33,472 nucleotides of DNA, from positions 1 to 33,472 of the forward strand of contig CALJIG010000006.1 of NCBI GenBank assembly GCA_937974175.1. Direction: 5' to 3'. Both the position numbers and the translations under genes were made by a program. The notes below the pieces were generated by a model. That model worked only from the letters and a program-made list of their open reading frames with translations, was not told the origin of the DNA and made no database searches. Source of the DNA: an uncultured Ignavibacteria bacterium. GTDB lineage: Bacteria > Bacteroidota > Ignavibacteria > Tepidaquicellales > Tepidaquicellaceae. Shown one piece after another: positions 23,896 through 31,981 of the stretch (positions are counted from its first letter, which is position 1; each line of letters opens with the position of its first letter).

Positions 23896-24378
23896 ATGGA
23901 AAATCCCGTTTCAAAATTACTTGCAAAACAATATGTAGATTCAGCCGGCTGGGCGGACTGGATAATAAGCTCGCTATCAGAAGACGATTTAAAAAAAGAA
24001 ATTGCGCCCGGTAGAAATCACGGTATATGGCTGCTCGGACATCTGATAACATGCGAAGACGATTTTGCTTTATTTATGGGGAAAGGTGAAATAACATATC
24101 CTGCTTATCACGATATGTTTGCCGAAGAAACAAAACCGCTGCCGTTTGAAAATTATCCGCCTGTTTCCGAGATGCGCGAAAAATGGAAAGAGATGTTAAA
24201 GAAAAATAAAAAGATTTATGATGAGCTAAGAGATGAAGAACTTCATGAAGCTCAGGCGCAGCTAAAAGGCGAAAATGATTTTTGCAAAACAAAAGAAGAT
24301 GTTGCTGTTCACTGGCAGCTGCATCTAATGTATCATACGGGACAGCTCGGAATGTTAGTACCCAAAGAAAAGACTTAA
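23896..24378 (+). CDS. DinB family protein, paralogue 1 of 3
   Basis: A 160-residue DinB-superfamily four-helix protein starting MENPVSKLLAKQYVDSAGWA. Candidate metal-binding histidines are in GRNHGIWLLGHLI and in the C-terminal VHWQLHLMYHTGQLGML. It is the first of three tandem paralogues (23896, 24393 and 24905) that share the MDNPVSK start, GxNHGxWxLGHLI and FMGKGE. The 11-nt gap from DUF899 and 14-nt gap to the next paralogue suggest one transcript. Function unknown; relatives act in thiol transfer or stress responses. Confidence 0.88.
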   Translation: MENPVSKLLAKQYVDSAGWADWIISSLSEDDLKKEIAPGRNHGIWLLGHLITCEDDFALFMGKGEITYPAYHDMFAEETKPLPFENYPPVSEMREKWKEMLKKNKKIYDELRDEELHEAQAQLKGENDFCKTKEDVAVHWQLHLMYHTGQLGMLVPKEKT

Positions 24379-24392
24379 CAAATAAATTTAAA

Positions 24393-24890
24393 ATGGATAA
24401 TCCTGTTTCAAAAATACTTGCGAAACAATATGTGGAATCAGTTGGATGGACGGATTGGATATTGAGAACTTTATCCGATGCAGACCTGAAATTAGAAATT
24501 GCTCCGGGGAAAAATCACGGAGTGTGGATACTGGGGCATCTAATTGCTTGCGAAGACGATTTCACTTTGTTTATGGGAAAAGGAGAACTTTCATTGCCAA
24601 AATATCAAGAGCTTTTTGGTGAGGGCAGCAAATTACTGCCCGTAGAAAATTATCCTCCTGTTTCAGATCTTCGTGAAAAATGGAATGATCTTATAAGAAG
24701 AAATAAAAAAGTTTATGATAATCTAAACGACATTGAATTGATTGAAACGCAGGCACAAATTGAGAAAAATGATTTTTGGAAAACGAAAGAAGATATAGCG
24801 GTTCACTGGCAGCATCACCTTATGTATCACGCCGGGCAATTAGGAATTTTAACCTCAAAAGCCGGAAAAATAATGACTCCACAAAATTAA
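24393..24890 (+). CDS. DinB family protein, paralogue 2 of 3
   Basis: A 165-residue DinB protein closely related to the one before it. The ATG at 24393 gives MDNPVSKILAKQYVESVGWT and fits the paralogues; the frame open upstream to 24282 is the preceding gene in another frame and is not used. The same histidine-bearing segments occur, GKNHGVWILGHLI and VHWQHHLMYHAGQLGIL. It follows paralogue 1 by 14 nt. Compared with paralogue 1 it has extra residues at the C-terminus (TSKAGKIMTPQN). Confidence 0.88.
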   Translation: MDNPVSKILAKQYVESVGWTDWILRTLSDADLKLEIAPGKNHGVWILGHLIACEDDFTLFMGKGELSLPKYQELFGEGSKLLPVENYPPVSDLREKWNDLIRRNKKVYDNLNDIELIETQAQIEKNDFWKTKEDIAVHWQHHLMYHAGQLGILTSKAGKIMTPQN

Positions 24891-24904
24891 TTTTTGAAAT
24901 TTTT

Positions 24905-25399
24905 ATGGATAATCCTGTTTCAAAATATCTTTCCGCTCAATATGATTCGATGGTTAACTGGGTTAACGGTAATATAGACCCGCTTACCGATGAAGAATTA
25001 CAGATGGAATTATCTCCCGGAAAAAATCACGGCATATGGATACTGGGACACCTAATAGTAAGTGATGACGATTTTTCTCTTTACATGGGTAAGGGCGATT
25101 TACTTTTTCCTGAATATTACGAGATATTCGGAGCAAAGAGTAAAATACAGCCTGCAGAAAGTTATGCGCCTGCAACTTTGCTGAGAAAACAATGGAAGGA
25201 AGTTGTTGAAAAAAATAAAAAAATTTATGCTGAACTTACCGATGAAGAATTAAAACAGCCCCATGCTAAAATAGAGGATTTTGAAAATGATTTTTTTAAA
25301 ACAAAAGAAAATATTGCCAAATTCTGGCAGCTCCATCAGATGTATCATGCAGGACAATTATCTGTGTTAGTATCACGAGCGGGAAAATCTGCTTATTAA
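24905..25399 (+). CDS. DinB family protein, paralogue 3 of 3
   Basis: A 164-residue DinB protein, the most divergent of the three. The ATG at 24905 gives MDNPVSKYLSAQYDSMVNWV; the upstream open frame is an extension into paralogue 2 and is not used. It keeps GKNHGIWILGHLI and WQLHQMYHAGQLSVL, but the first histidine of the C-terminal VHW motif of the others is replaced by Phe (KFWQLH). That could alter metal binding. It ends the tandem array 14 nt after paralogue 2. Confidence 0.87.
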   Translation: MDNPVSKYLSAQYDSMVNWVNGNIDPLTDEELQMELSPGKNHGIWILGHLIVSDDDFSLYMGKGDLLFPEYYEIFGAKSKIQPAESYAPATLLRKQWKEVVEKNKKIYAELTDEELKQPHAKIEDFENDFFKTKENIAKFWQLHQMYHAGQLSVLVSRAGKSAY

Positions 25400-25438
25400 A
25401 ATAATTATACATGGCTGACGAGATATCAAAATTTCTTT

Positions 25439-25472
25439 TAAACCGGTTTATTAAATTCTCATACTCAGTATG
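25439..25472. promoter_or_regulatory. Two palindromes upstream of the subtilase gene
   Basis: TAAACCGGTTTA (25439-25450) is a perfect 12-bp palindrome, and CATACTCAGTATG (25460-25472) is a second short one. Both lie within 60 nt of the subtilase start, as an operator pair would, but no regulator is known. Confidence 0.35.
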
Positions 25473-25497
25473 TATGAACTCTTAATTTAATTTATAA

Positions 25498-27273
25498 ATG
25501 AAGACTATAAAAATATTTTTTGCTATACTATTTCTAACAATTGCTGCTAATATTCATGCGCAGGAAATTACAACTGTTATCAAAGAAAAATTTGTAGATA
25601 AAGACGGCAATCCGCTAACCGGAAAAGGAATTATCATAGGAGATATGGATTCCGGCATCGATATTTTTCACCCATTCTTTTTCTTTGCAGACGGCGGTGA
25701 GTTTAACTGGATAGATGTAAGCGGCGACGGAAAATTTACAGCAGGCACTGACGGAGTTGATTTAAATAACGACGGAGCAATATCCGATAATGAAATATTA
25801 AGTTATCTTGAGATAGCAGATAAAACTTTCGGACCGTTTAAAATATCAGATAGAAAAGTTTATAATCCCGATATGGATTTTCTTTATAACGATAAAAATA
25901 AAAACGGTAAAAGAGATTTTGGTGAAGAAGGAGGATTTTCAGAAACTGATGCAACTTACGGAGAACAGTTTTTCATTCCTTCTAATTTTGAAGCTAAGGA
26001 ATTACTCGTAGGAGAAAAAATAATCGGATTAAAAACTTCAAAAGTTATTGCTGTAAGACAAAAAGACGGTACAATCAGAAGAAGAGGAACAGATTTAATA
26101 AAGAATGAAGGCGACCATGATTATAATCACGGAACATCGGTAGCCGGTATGCTTATAGGAGGAGTAAGCGGATTACATAAACTTCACGGTCTTGCACCGG
26201 ATGCTGAAATTGTAATGGCAAATAACAGTTATGATTACACTCCGCGGTTTGTTAAAAATTTTCCAACAATGATGAATTTTCTTAAAGAGGAAGGTGCAGA
26301 TGTAATACTCTTTGAAGACGGTGAATGGGCATGGGAACCGATGGACGGCACAACTCCCGAAGAAATATTAGCGAGAAAATATTGTGAAGAGGGAATGCCT
26401 GTTGTTACAGCTACAGGAAACCTGGCGGCGGCGCGATGTGTTTTTATAGATTCACTGAAACCCGGAGGAAAGTATTCTTATACAGTAGAAGCTCCGAGAG
26501 TATCAGAGGGTAAAGAAAATAACGGAGTATTTGTTTCACTGCATTGGAAGGGAAACCCCGGAGATTTTAAGAGCATAGATATCATTGCTCCCGGCGATAA
26601 TAAGTACAGCATTCAAACAAGCGGCAGCGGATTTATTAAGCAGGATTACAGAATCTCCTATGAGTATAGCCAAAGTGAAAAAGGATACATGCTGCTGAAA
26701 CTTGGTTTCTATAAAAAAGATTCTGCTACTGTTCAGGGAGACTGGGTAATAAACATTGAACCTAAAAAAAATATCGTGATACGCGGCAGTGTAAATGATA
26801 TTTCACAATCATGGAGCGGCTCAACACATTGGAAACATAAATTTACAACTGAAGGAACACTTGTATTTCCTTCTACTGCAGACAGCGTAATAAAAGTAGG
26901 AGCGTATGCAGTTAACTTTGCATGGAATGAAAGAGCAGTCGGTGATATTGCAACATATAGCGGAAGAGGACCTTCAATCACAGGAGATTTAGGAATTGAT
27001 ATCTGCGCACCGGGGCACTCAACTTTTGCAGCGGGCGAAAATTTCTCATACAGAACTTTTAGCGGAACCAGCTCTGCTGCTCCGCATGTCACGGGACTGA
27101 TTGCATTAATGCTGCAGTTTGATAAAACCCTTACTAACTCTCAAATAAAAAGTATAATAAAAAATACAGCCATACAGGAAGATAAAATGGGAAAGCTTCC
27201 TAATCCAACATGGGGCTGGGGGAAACTTAATATTCCCGGAGCATTGAAAAGTTTAACAAACCAGAATAATTAA
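25498..27273 (+). CDS. Secreted subtilisin-like serine peptidase (S8)
   Basis: A 591-residue exported subtilase. The signal peptide MKTIKIFFAILFLTIAANIHA is cut before QEI. The catalytic triad is D51 in IIGDMDSGIDIFHP, H211 in DYNHGTSVAGML and S525 in FSGTSSAAPHVTG, with the oxyanion N308 in TATGN. Between the Asp and His motifs are aspartate-rich loops (SGDGKFTAGTDG, DLNNDGAISDNE and NDKNKNGKRDFGEE) that look like calcium-binding repeats; this insertion is unusual in length. Another large insert (about 320-455) separates the Asn and Ser parts. It should degrade extracellular or periplasmic protein. It lies just upstream of the 3-hydroxyanthranilate genes but has no obvious link to them. Confidence 0.94.
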   Translation: MKTIKIFFAILFLTIAANIHAQEITTVIKEKFVDKDGNPLTGKGIIIGDMDSGIDIFHPFFFFADGGEFNWIDVSGDGKFTAGTDGVDLNNDGAISDNEILSYLEIADKTFGPFKISDRKVYNPDMDFLYNDKNKNGKRDFGEEGGFSETDATYGEQFFIPSNFEAKELLVGEKIIGLKTSKVIAVRQKDGTIRRRGTDLIKNEGDHDYNHGTSVAGMLIGGVSGLHKLHGLAPDAEIVMANNSYDYTPRFVKNFPTMMNFLKEEGADVILFEDGEWAWEPMDGTTPEEILARKYCEEGMPVVTATGNLAAARCVFIDSLKPGGKYSYTVEAPRVSEGKENNGVFVSLHWKGNPGDFKSIDIIAPGDNKYSIQTSGSGFIKQDYRISYEYSQSEKGYMLLKLGFYKKDSATVQGDWVINIEPKKNIVIRGSVNDISQSWSGSTHWKHKFTTEGTLVFPSTADSVIKVGAYAVNFAWNERAVGDIATYSGRGPSITGDLGIDICAPGHSTFAAGENFSYRTFSGTSSAAPHVTGLIALMLQFDKTLTNSQIKSIIKNTAIQEDKMGKLPNPTWGWGKLNIPGALKSLTNQNN

Positions 27274-27302
27274 TTTTTTTTTAATATAAGGAGAAACAAA
27301 TT

Positions 27303-27824
27303 ATGTCTATACCTCCAATTAATTTTCAAAAATGGATTGATGATAACCGCCACTTATTCAAACCGCCGGTAGGAAATGCATGTATCTACAACGGCGATTT
27401 TATAGTAATGGTTGTCGGCGGACCGAACTCAAGAAAAGATTATCACTTTCAGGAAGGTCCTGAATTTTTTTACCAGGTAGAAGGCGATATTGAAGTCGGT
27501 ATTGTAGAAGATGGCGTACAAAAAATTGTTCCTATAAAAGAAGGGGAAGTTTATTATGTTCCTTCAAGAGTTCCGCACTCACCAAGAAGACCTGCAGGAA
27601 CAGTCGGCTTGGTAATCGAAAGAAAAAGAAACGAAGGCGAGCTTGACGGTTTCCAGTGGTACTGTGAAAACTGCCATCAGAAATTGTACGAAAAGTTTTT
27701 CACGCTCAATGATATTGTAAAGCAGCTTCCGCCGTTGCTTGAAGAATTTTATGCATCGGAAGAGCTTAGGACTTGTAAGAATTGCGGACACGTAATGTCA
27801 CCTCCGGTGAAAATTGCGAATTAA
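27303..27824 (+). CDS. nbaC: 3-hydroxyanthranilate 3,4-dioxygenase
   Basis: Opens the ring of 3-hydroxyanthranilate to give 2-amino-3-carboxymuconate semialdehyde (ACMS), a step of tryptophan/kynurenine breakdown. The 173-residue cupin has all iron ligands: H48 and E54 in DYHFQEGPEFFYQ, and H92 in SRVPHSPRRP. R44 and R96 would hold the substrate. The bacterial C-terminal rubredoxin-like site is present: C121 and C124 (YCENC) with C158 and C161 (CKNC). A Shine-Dalgarno AAGGAGA (27288-27294) precedes the ATG. The next pathway gene follows at 28228, after an inserted S23-type gene. Confidence 0.97.
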   Translation: MSIPPINFQKWIDDNRHLFKPPVGNACIYNGDFIVMVVGGPNSRKDYHFQEGPEFFYQVEGDIEVGIVEDGVQKIVPIKEGEVYYVPSRVPHSPRRPAGTVGLVIERKRNEGELDGFQWYCENCHQKLYEKFFTLNDIVKQLPPLLEEFYASEELRTCKNCGHVMSPPVKIAN

Positions 27825-28224
27825 GAATTACGAATTACGTTTTCTGACAAATGAAAGAAAATATATTTTTAGAAAAAAGTTTTGAATTTGCTGTTAAGAT
27901 TATTAATCTATACAAACATTTATCTTTTAAGTTAAATGAGAAGGTCCTTTCAAAGCAAATACTTAGAAGCGGCACTTCTATTGGAGCAAATGTAGAAGAA
28001 GCAATAGGTTCAATTTCCGAAAAAGAATTTCTTATGAAGTTAACTATTGCATATAAAGAAGCCCGCGAAACAAAATATTGGCTAAGGCTTTTGAAACGAA
28101 CCGATTTTATTTCCGAAGATGAGTTTAGTTCGTTAGTAAAAGATTGTGAGGAAATTTTAAAGATTTTAGGTAGTATTCAATTAACAATAAAAAACAAACT
28201 TCGTAATTCGTAATTTAAAATTCG
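27817..28224. mobile_element. Inverted-repeat-bounded element carrying an S23/IVP gene
   Basis: Left end 27817-27839 and right end 28202-28224 are 23-bp inverted repeats with three mismatches; the inner 14 bp (AATTACGAATTACG) are perfect and are themselves a 7-bp tandem repeat. The left end begins inside the stop region of the dioxygenase gene (TAA 27822-27824), and the right end stops 3 nt before the TTG start of the next pathway gene. The only gene inside is the four-helix-bundle gene. S23-type genes are known inside 23S rRNA intervening sequences, which supports a mobile origin. No transposase is present. Confidence 0.6.
27851..28213 (+). CDS. Four-helix-bundle protein (S23/IVP family)
   Basis: A 120-residue protein of the four-helix bundle family first seen as the open frame of 23S rRNA intervening sequences. 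Family pattern: FEFAVKIINLYKHL, VLSKQILRSGTSIGANVEEA and SEKEFLMKLTIAYKEARETK, then WLRLLKRTDFI. The length is normal. The function of the family is not established; members are often isolated, one-gene insertions. Its C-terminus reads into the right inverted repeat. It is wedged between two enzymes of one pathway, with which it has no known biochemical connection. Confidence 0.88.
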   Translation: MKENIFLEKSFEFAVKIINLYKHLSFKLNEKVLSKQILRSGTSIGANVEEAIGSISEKEFLMKLTIAYKEARETKYWLRLLKRTDFISEDEFSSLVKDCEEILKILGSIQLTIKNKLRNS

Positions 28225-28227
28225 TAA

Positions 28228-29244
28228 TTGATTAAAATTGATCTGCACACTCATATTCTTCCTGAAAACTGGGCGAACCTGAAAGAAAAGTACGGCTATG
28301 GCGGATGGGTAAACCTTGAGCATCACAAGCCCTGTTGCGCAAAGATGATGATTGACGGAAAGTTTTTCCGTGAGATAGAAAGCAATTGCTGGGACCCAGT
28401 TACACGCATTCACGAATGCGATTCGCATAAGGTTAGTATGCAGGTGCTTTCCACCGTGCCGGTAATGTTCAGCTACTGGGCAAAGCCTGATGATGCACTA
28501 GACCTTTCAAAATACCTGAATGACCATATTGCGGGAATTGTAAAAAATTATCCTGATAGATTCATCGGGTTGGGAACTGTGCCTATGCAATCACCAAAGC
28601 TTGCAATTAAAGAGATGGAACGATGTGTTAAGGAGCTTGGACTTGCAGGGATAGAAATCGGTTCACACATTGAAGCAAGTGAAGGGCGCGGTGAATGGAA
28701 CCTTGATGACGAAAATCTTTTTGAATTTTTTCAGGCAGCAGAAGAGTTAGGCGCAGCCATCTTTGTTCACCCATGGGATATGATGGGCAAAAAAGAAATG
28801 CCGAAGTACTGGCTGCCATGGCTTGTCGGTATGCCGGCAGAGACTTCAAGAGCAATCTGCTCTATGATTTTTGGAGGAGTGTTTGAGCGTTTAAAAAAAT
28901 TGAAAGTATGCTTTGCACATGGCGGCGGCTCGTTTCCTTTTACTATAGGAAGAATTGAGCATGGATTTAACGTAAGGCCTGACTTATGCGCAATAGATAA
29001 CAATGTAAATCCAAGAGAGTATATCGGGAAATTTTATTTAGATTCGCTTGTACACGATAGGGAAGCATTGAAATATATTGTAAATCTGATGGGGGAAAAT
29101 AAAATCTGTCTCGGCTCAGATTATCCTTTCCCGCTGGGAGAACATGTTCCGGGAAAGCTAATTGAGGAAATGGATTTTACAAATGAGCTGAAAGAAAAAT
29201 TATTGTGGAAGAATGCTGTAGAGTTTTTGGGAGTTAAGCTGTAA
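28228..29244 (+). CDS. 2-amino-3-carboxymuconate-6-semialdehyde decarboxylase (ACMSD)
   Basis: Amidohydrolase-fold decarboxylase acting on the product of the dioxygenase and diverting it from quinolinate and NAD synthesis to 2-aminomuconate. Zinc ligands: H7 and H9 in IDLHTHILPENW, H181 in FVHPWDM and D298 in LGSDYPFPLGE; H231 in FAHGGGS is the catalytic histidine. The 338 residues match the family. The start is TTG (28228-28230), since no ATG gives the required HTH motif; it lies 3 nt after the right inverted repeat of the S23 element, which may have replaced the original leader. The 3' end overlaps the converging hydrolase gene by 11 nt. Confidence 0.94.
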   Translation: MIKIDLHTHILPENWANLKEKYGYGGWVNLEHHKPCCAKMMIDGKFFREIESNCWDPVTRIHECDSHKVSMQVLSTVPVMFSYWAKPDDALDLSKYLNDHIAGIVKNYPDRFIGLGTVPMQSPKLAIKEMERCVKELGLAGIEIGSHIEASEGRGEWNLDDENLFEFFQAAEELGAAIFVHPWDMMGKKEMPKYWLPWLVGMPAETSRAICSMIFGGVFERLKKLKVCFAHGGGSFPFTIGRIEHGFNVRPDLCAIDNNVNPREYIGKFYLDSLVHDREALKYIVNLMGENKICLGSDYPFPLGEHVPGKLIEEMDFTNELKEKLLWKNAVEFLGVKL

Positions 29245-29884
29245 TTATTTTTTTTATTGATTCAATATTTACCTCATGCCCTCCATGAAAACTATGCAGA
29301 GTGAAATTTATATTTTTTTCTTTTAACAGATTCAAGCTGCTTTCGAAATTTTCTTTTCGCACTGCTTTATCTTCATCACCGTATACACAATGAATTTTCA
29401 TCTTGTCTGATTTTTCTTTGAGAGAATCGAAATCAACATCTTTCGGTATATCTGAAGAGTGAATTATGAAAATATTTGCTTCTGATTTTCCGTTCACTGC
29501 CCATCTTGCAACTGTTGCGCCGCCCTGTGAAAATCCCAGAAAAATAATTTTATCGGGCTTGGATTCAAGACTGCTTAAAACTTCGTTGTAAACTTCATCA
29601 AGATAGTTTACATAGTCGGTAATTTCATTTTGTCTGTCTTCTGATGTCATCCAAGAGGCGCCGATATTTCCATAAAATCCTTTTGTATAAAATCTTGAAA
29701 GCCCCTCTGGTGAAACGATTAAAAAATTTTTGTTATTCAGTTCTTTAAATTCCTGTAAAAAGTTATAAGCAGGCATTCCGTATCCGTGAAGAACAAACAA
29801 TAGTATCTTTGGATTCTTATTTTCGCCTGTAAGAAAATATCTGGCTGTTTTTTGAACTGAAATATTTTTTGAAATTATTTCCAT
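29234..29884 (-). CDS. Alpha/beta hydrolase (carboxylesterase/phospholipase-like)
   Basis: A 216-residue cytoplasmic esterase-like hydrolase. The oxyanion region is LLFVLHGYGMPAYN, the nucleophile elbow is GFSQGG with S119, the acid is probably D170 or D172 in VYGDEDKAV, and the histidine is H203 in SFHGGHEV. This matches the phospholipase/carboxylesterase (YpfH-like) group. The substrate is unknown. The gene converges on ACMSD with an 11-nt overlap. Upstream on the minus strand lies a candidate small RNA (29944-30093) with its own terminator-like tail. Confidence 0.88.
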   Translation of the reverse strand: MEIISKNISVQKTARYFLTGENKNPKILLFVLHGYGMPAYNFLQEFKELNNKNFLIVSPEGLSRFYTKGFYGNIGASWMTSEDRQNEITDYVNYLDEVYNEVLSSLESKPDKIIFLGFSQGGATVARWAVNGKSEANIFIIHSSDIPKDVDFDSLKEKSDKMKIHCVYGDEDKAVRKENFESSLNLLKEKNINFTLHSFHGGHEVNIESIKKIITA

Positions 29885-29943
29885 GCTGTAAAATTACGAA
29901 GCGTGAAATATTGTTGAAGTGTAAATCGGTAAGATAAAGTTTA

Positions 29944-30093
29944 CAAAAAAAATTCTCTGCCTGCATGTATACTCTCGCACAATATACAATACAAACAGAG
30001 AATGATTTGAGTTGTCAGCTTTCCGGAGCTTAGTCTTAAACTACAATCCTCGCACAAATTGTAACTTAACCTCTATGGCGACTAATGCTCCGG
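29944..30093 (-). ncRNA. Candidate two-hairpin small RNA
   Basis: The interval 29885-30430 has no gene. Read on the minus strand there are two stem-loops. The first pairs 30093-30087 with 30029-30023 (CCGGAGC) and continues 30085-30080 with 30035-30030, after one bulged base; inside it TACAAT/ATTGTA closes the loop TTGTGCGAGG. The second pairs 30003-29996 with 29959-29952 (ATTCTCTG) and contains a TGTATA/TATACA stem with the loop TTGTGCGAGAG. A run of T follows the second stem (A-run 29945-29952 on the plus strand), as in a rho-independent end. The shared loop TTGTGCGAG in different stems argues for a functional RNA. No known class was matched; the two-hairpin-plus-terminator outline recalls the Chlorobi-1 RNA motif in form only. 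Confidence 0.5.
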
Positions 30094-30348
30094 CGCTTCC
30101 CCCTTTTGAATAAAATTTAAGATAAAGCGTAAAAGATGTAAAGTAAAACAATCAGAAGTTTCAACAGAATTGTATCAATAATTGTCTTCTTAACTTTCAC
30201 TTTTACTATATCTATAAGCATTGTCATATCGATTTAATTTATTGATTCAAAATTATAGAATATAATCCAATTTTAAAAATCGATTTTTTGCTAAAGTTAG
30301 AATGAAAAATCAGTTTGCAAATGGCAAAAACTTTGTTTTTGTCGTTTA

Positions 30349-30383
30349 TTTGCAGTTTTCTATGCTTTAAAAATTAGATTTTG
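30349..30383 (+). promoter_or_regulatory. Bacteroidota-type promoter candidate
   Basis: TTTG (30349-30352), a 22-nt spacer and TAGATTTTG (30375-30383), 47 nt before the gene at 30431. It has the same shape, with one extra T, as the candidate at 19352-19384, which makes it a little more credible. Confidence 0.35.
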
Positions 30384-30430
30384 ATTAATGCTTTTCATAC
30401 TTATTTTATACCCAATCCATCTAAACATTT

Positions 30431-31981
30431 GTGAAAACTACGTCTACAGATTTATTTTTCTTAATAAAATCGCTTTCAAAAGCAGAGCGCGCCTATTTTA
30501 AAAAATACGCAAAGCGGTTCAGTGATGAAGATACATTATCGCTAAAGTTATTTGAAGAAATTGAAAAGCAGTGTGATAGTGATTCGGAATACAATGAAGA
30601 AATAATCAGGGAGAGGCTCAACAAAATACAGAATGTAAATCAGTTATCGGTTGCAAAAAATTATTTATATGATTTAGTTCTAAAAAGTCTGCTGACTGCG
30701 CAAAGCGAAAAATCTCTTGATGACAAATTTGATAAATATGTTGCGCAGGCTGAACTGCTTTTGAATAAGACATTGTTTGACCAGAGCATGAAAATCCTGA
30801 AGAAGGCAAAGAAGATAGCATACGAGTATGAAAATTACATGAAGCTCTTTAATATTCTACAGATTGAAAAAAATCTTCTCTTTGAAAAAAATTATCCGAA
30901 TATTGAAAAACTTCAGAATGATATATTTACTGAGGAACTTCACTGTTTGGATACGTTAAAGAAAAAATCCGAAATTCAAAATCTAAGCGCTAAGATAACT
31001 TCACTTATGATGACTAACGGTCTGCTTCAGGATGAAAAAGAGCTTAAGAAGGCAAAAGCAGTTATGGCTCACCCGTATCTGAAAAAACTTGACGAAAAAG
31101 ATTCATACACATTCAAAGTTTTTTTCTATCACATTCATACAACTTATCATTCAATCACAACTGATTTTGAGAAAACTTTCGTTTACATGAAACAATTTCT
31201 TGAGATGGTTGAAAGTTATCCGAAGCAGATAGAAAGAAAGGCGACTAATCTGCTTAATGTCTCATACAACATGATGGTTGCCTGCACTTACTGCGGAAAG
31301 TATGATGAGTTTTTTTATTATCTGGAAAGATTCCGTTCCATTCCTGAGCGGTATAAAATTTTAAATACGGATTATGTAAAATCTTACATGTTCCTTTCTT
31401 TTAAATTAGAGCTGATAGTTTTTTTTGAAACGGGACAGTTTGAAAACGGAGTGACTCTGATTGAATCTATCGAGAGAAAGATAGAATCGCAGCGTTCAAA
31501 ACTGCGCAGTACAGAAATAATGCAGTATTATTTTTTTGCATCGTGCTGTTATTTTGGCACCGGTGATTTTAAAAATTCGCTGAAGTGGAATAATAAGCTT
31601 ATTAATATGGGTGAACCGGGACAGAGAAAAGATCTATACATACATTCGAAACTATTTAACCTTGCCATTCATTACGAATTAGGAAATAAAGAGCATCTGG
31701 ATTATATCAAAAAGCTTACGTACAAATTTGTTAAGGATAGAAAAAAGCTAAATGACTTTGAAAAAATAGTTTTCAAATTTTTTAATGAAATAAACGATAA
31801 GATAACATCAAAAGAAATAGAAAACTGTTTTAACGAATTTCATTTTAATCTCACAAAGCTCCAGAAAAAGAACACAGATGAAAGTTCGTTCAGGTTTTTT
31901 GATTATGTGAACTGGGCTAAAAGCAAAATTTCCGGCAAATCATTTAAAGATTTAAAAATGCAATCCGTTTTGAAATCTTGA
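30431..31981 (+). CDS. Large helical hypothetical protein, TPR-like
   Basis: A 516-residue soluble protein, apparently all helical, with a GTG start. The opening LFFLIKSLSKAERAYFKKYA recurs in Bacteroidota hypotheticals; I know no characterised member. Repeats of about 34-40 residues, with alternating small and aromatic positions, suggest degenerate TPR-like helical hairpins (for example residues 110-150 and 330-410). No signal peptide, membrane segment or catalytic motif is seen. It overlaps the following gene by 4 nt (TTGA), so the two are translationally coupled, and a scaffold or regulatory role with that kinase-like protein is possible. Confidence 0.8.
   Translation: MKTTSTDLFFLIKSLSKAERAYFKKYAKRFSDEDTLSLKLFEEIEKQCDSDSEYNEEIIRERLNKIQNVNQLSVAKNYLYDLVLKSLLTAQSEKSLDDKFDKYVAQAELLLNKTLFDQSMKILKKAKKIAYEYENYMKLFNILQIEKNLLFEKNYPNIEKLQNDIFTEELHCLDTLKKKSEIQNLSAKITSLMMTNGLLQDEKELKKAKAVMAHPYLKKLDEKDSYTFKVFFYHIHTTYHSITTDFEKTFVYMKQFLEMVESYPKQIERKATNLLNVSYNMMVACTYCGKYDEFFYYLERFRSIPERYKILNTDYVKSYMFLSFKLELIVFFETGQFENGVTLIESIERKIESQRSKLRSTEIMQYYFFASCCYFGTGDFKNSLKWNNKLINMGEPGQRKDLYIHSKLFNLAIHYELGNKEHLDYIKKLTYKFVKDRKKLNDFEKIVFKFFNEINDKITSKEIENCFNEFHFNLTKLQKKNTDESSFRFFDYVNWAKSKISGKSFKDLKMQSVLKS

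Noticed and set aside
29944..30093. tmRNA, 6S RNA or a tRNA on this segment
   Set aside because: There is no acceptor/T-loop sequence, no tag frame and no single long 6S-like hairpin; two separate short stems are seen instead.
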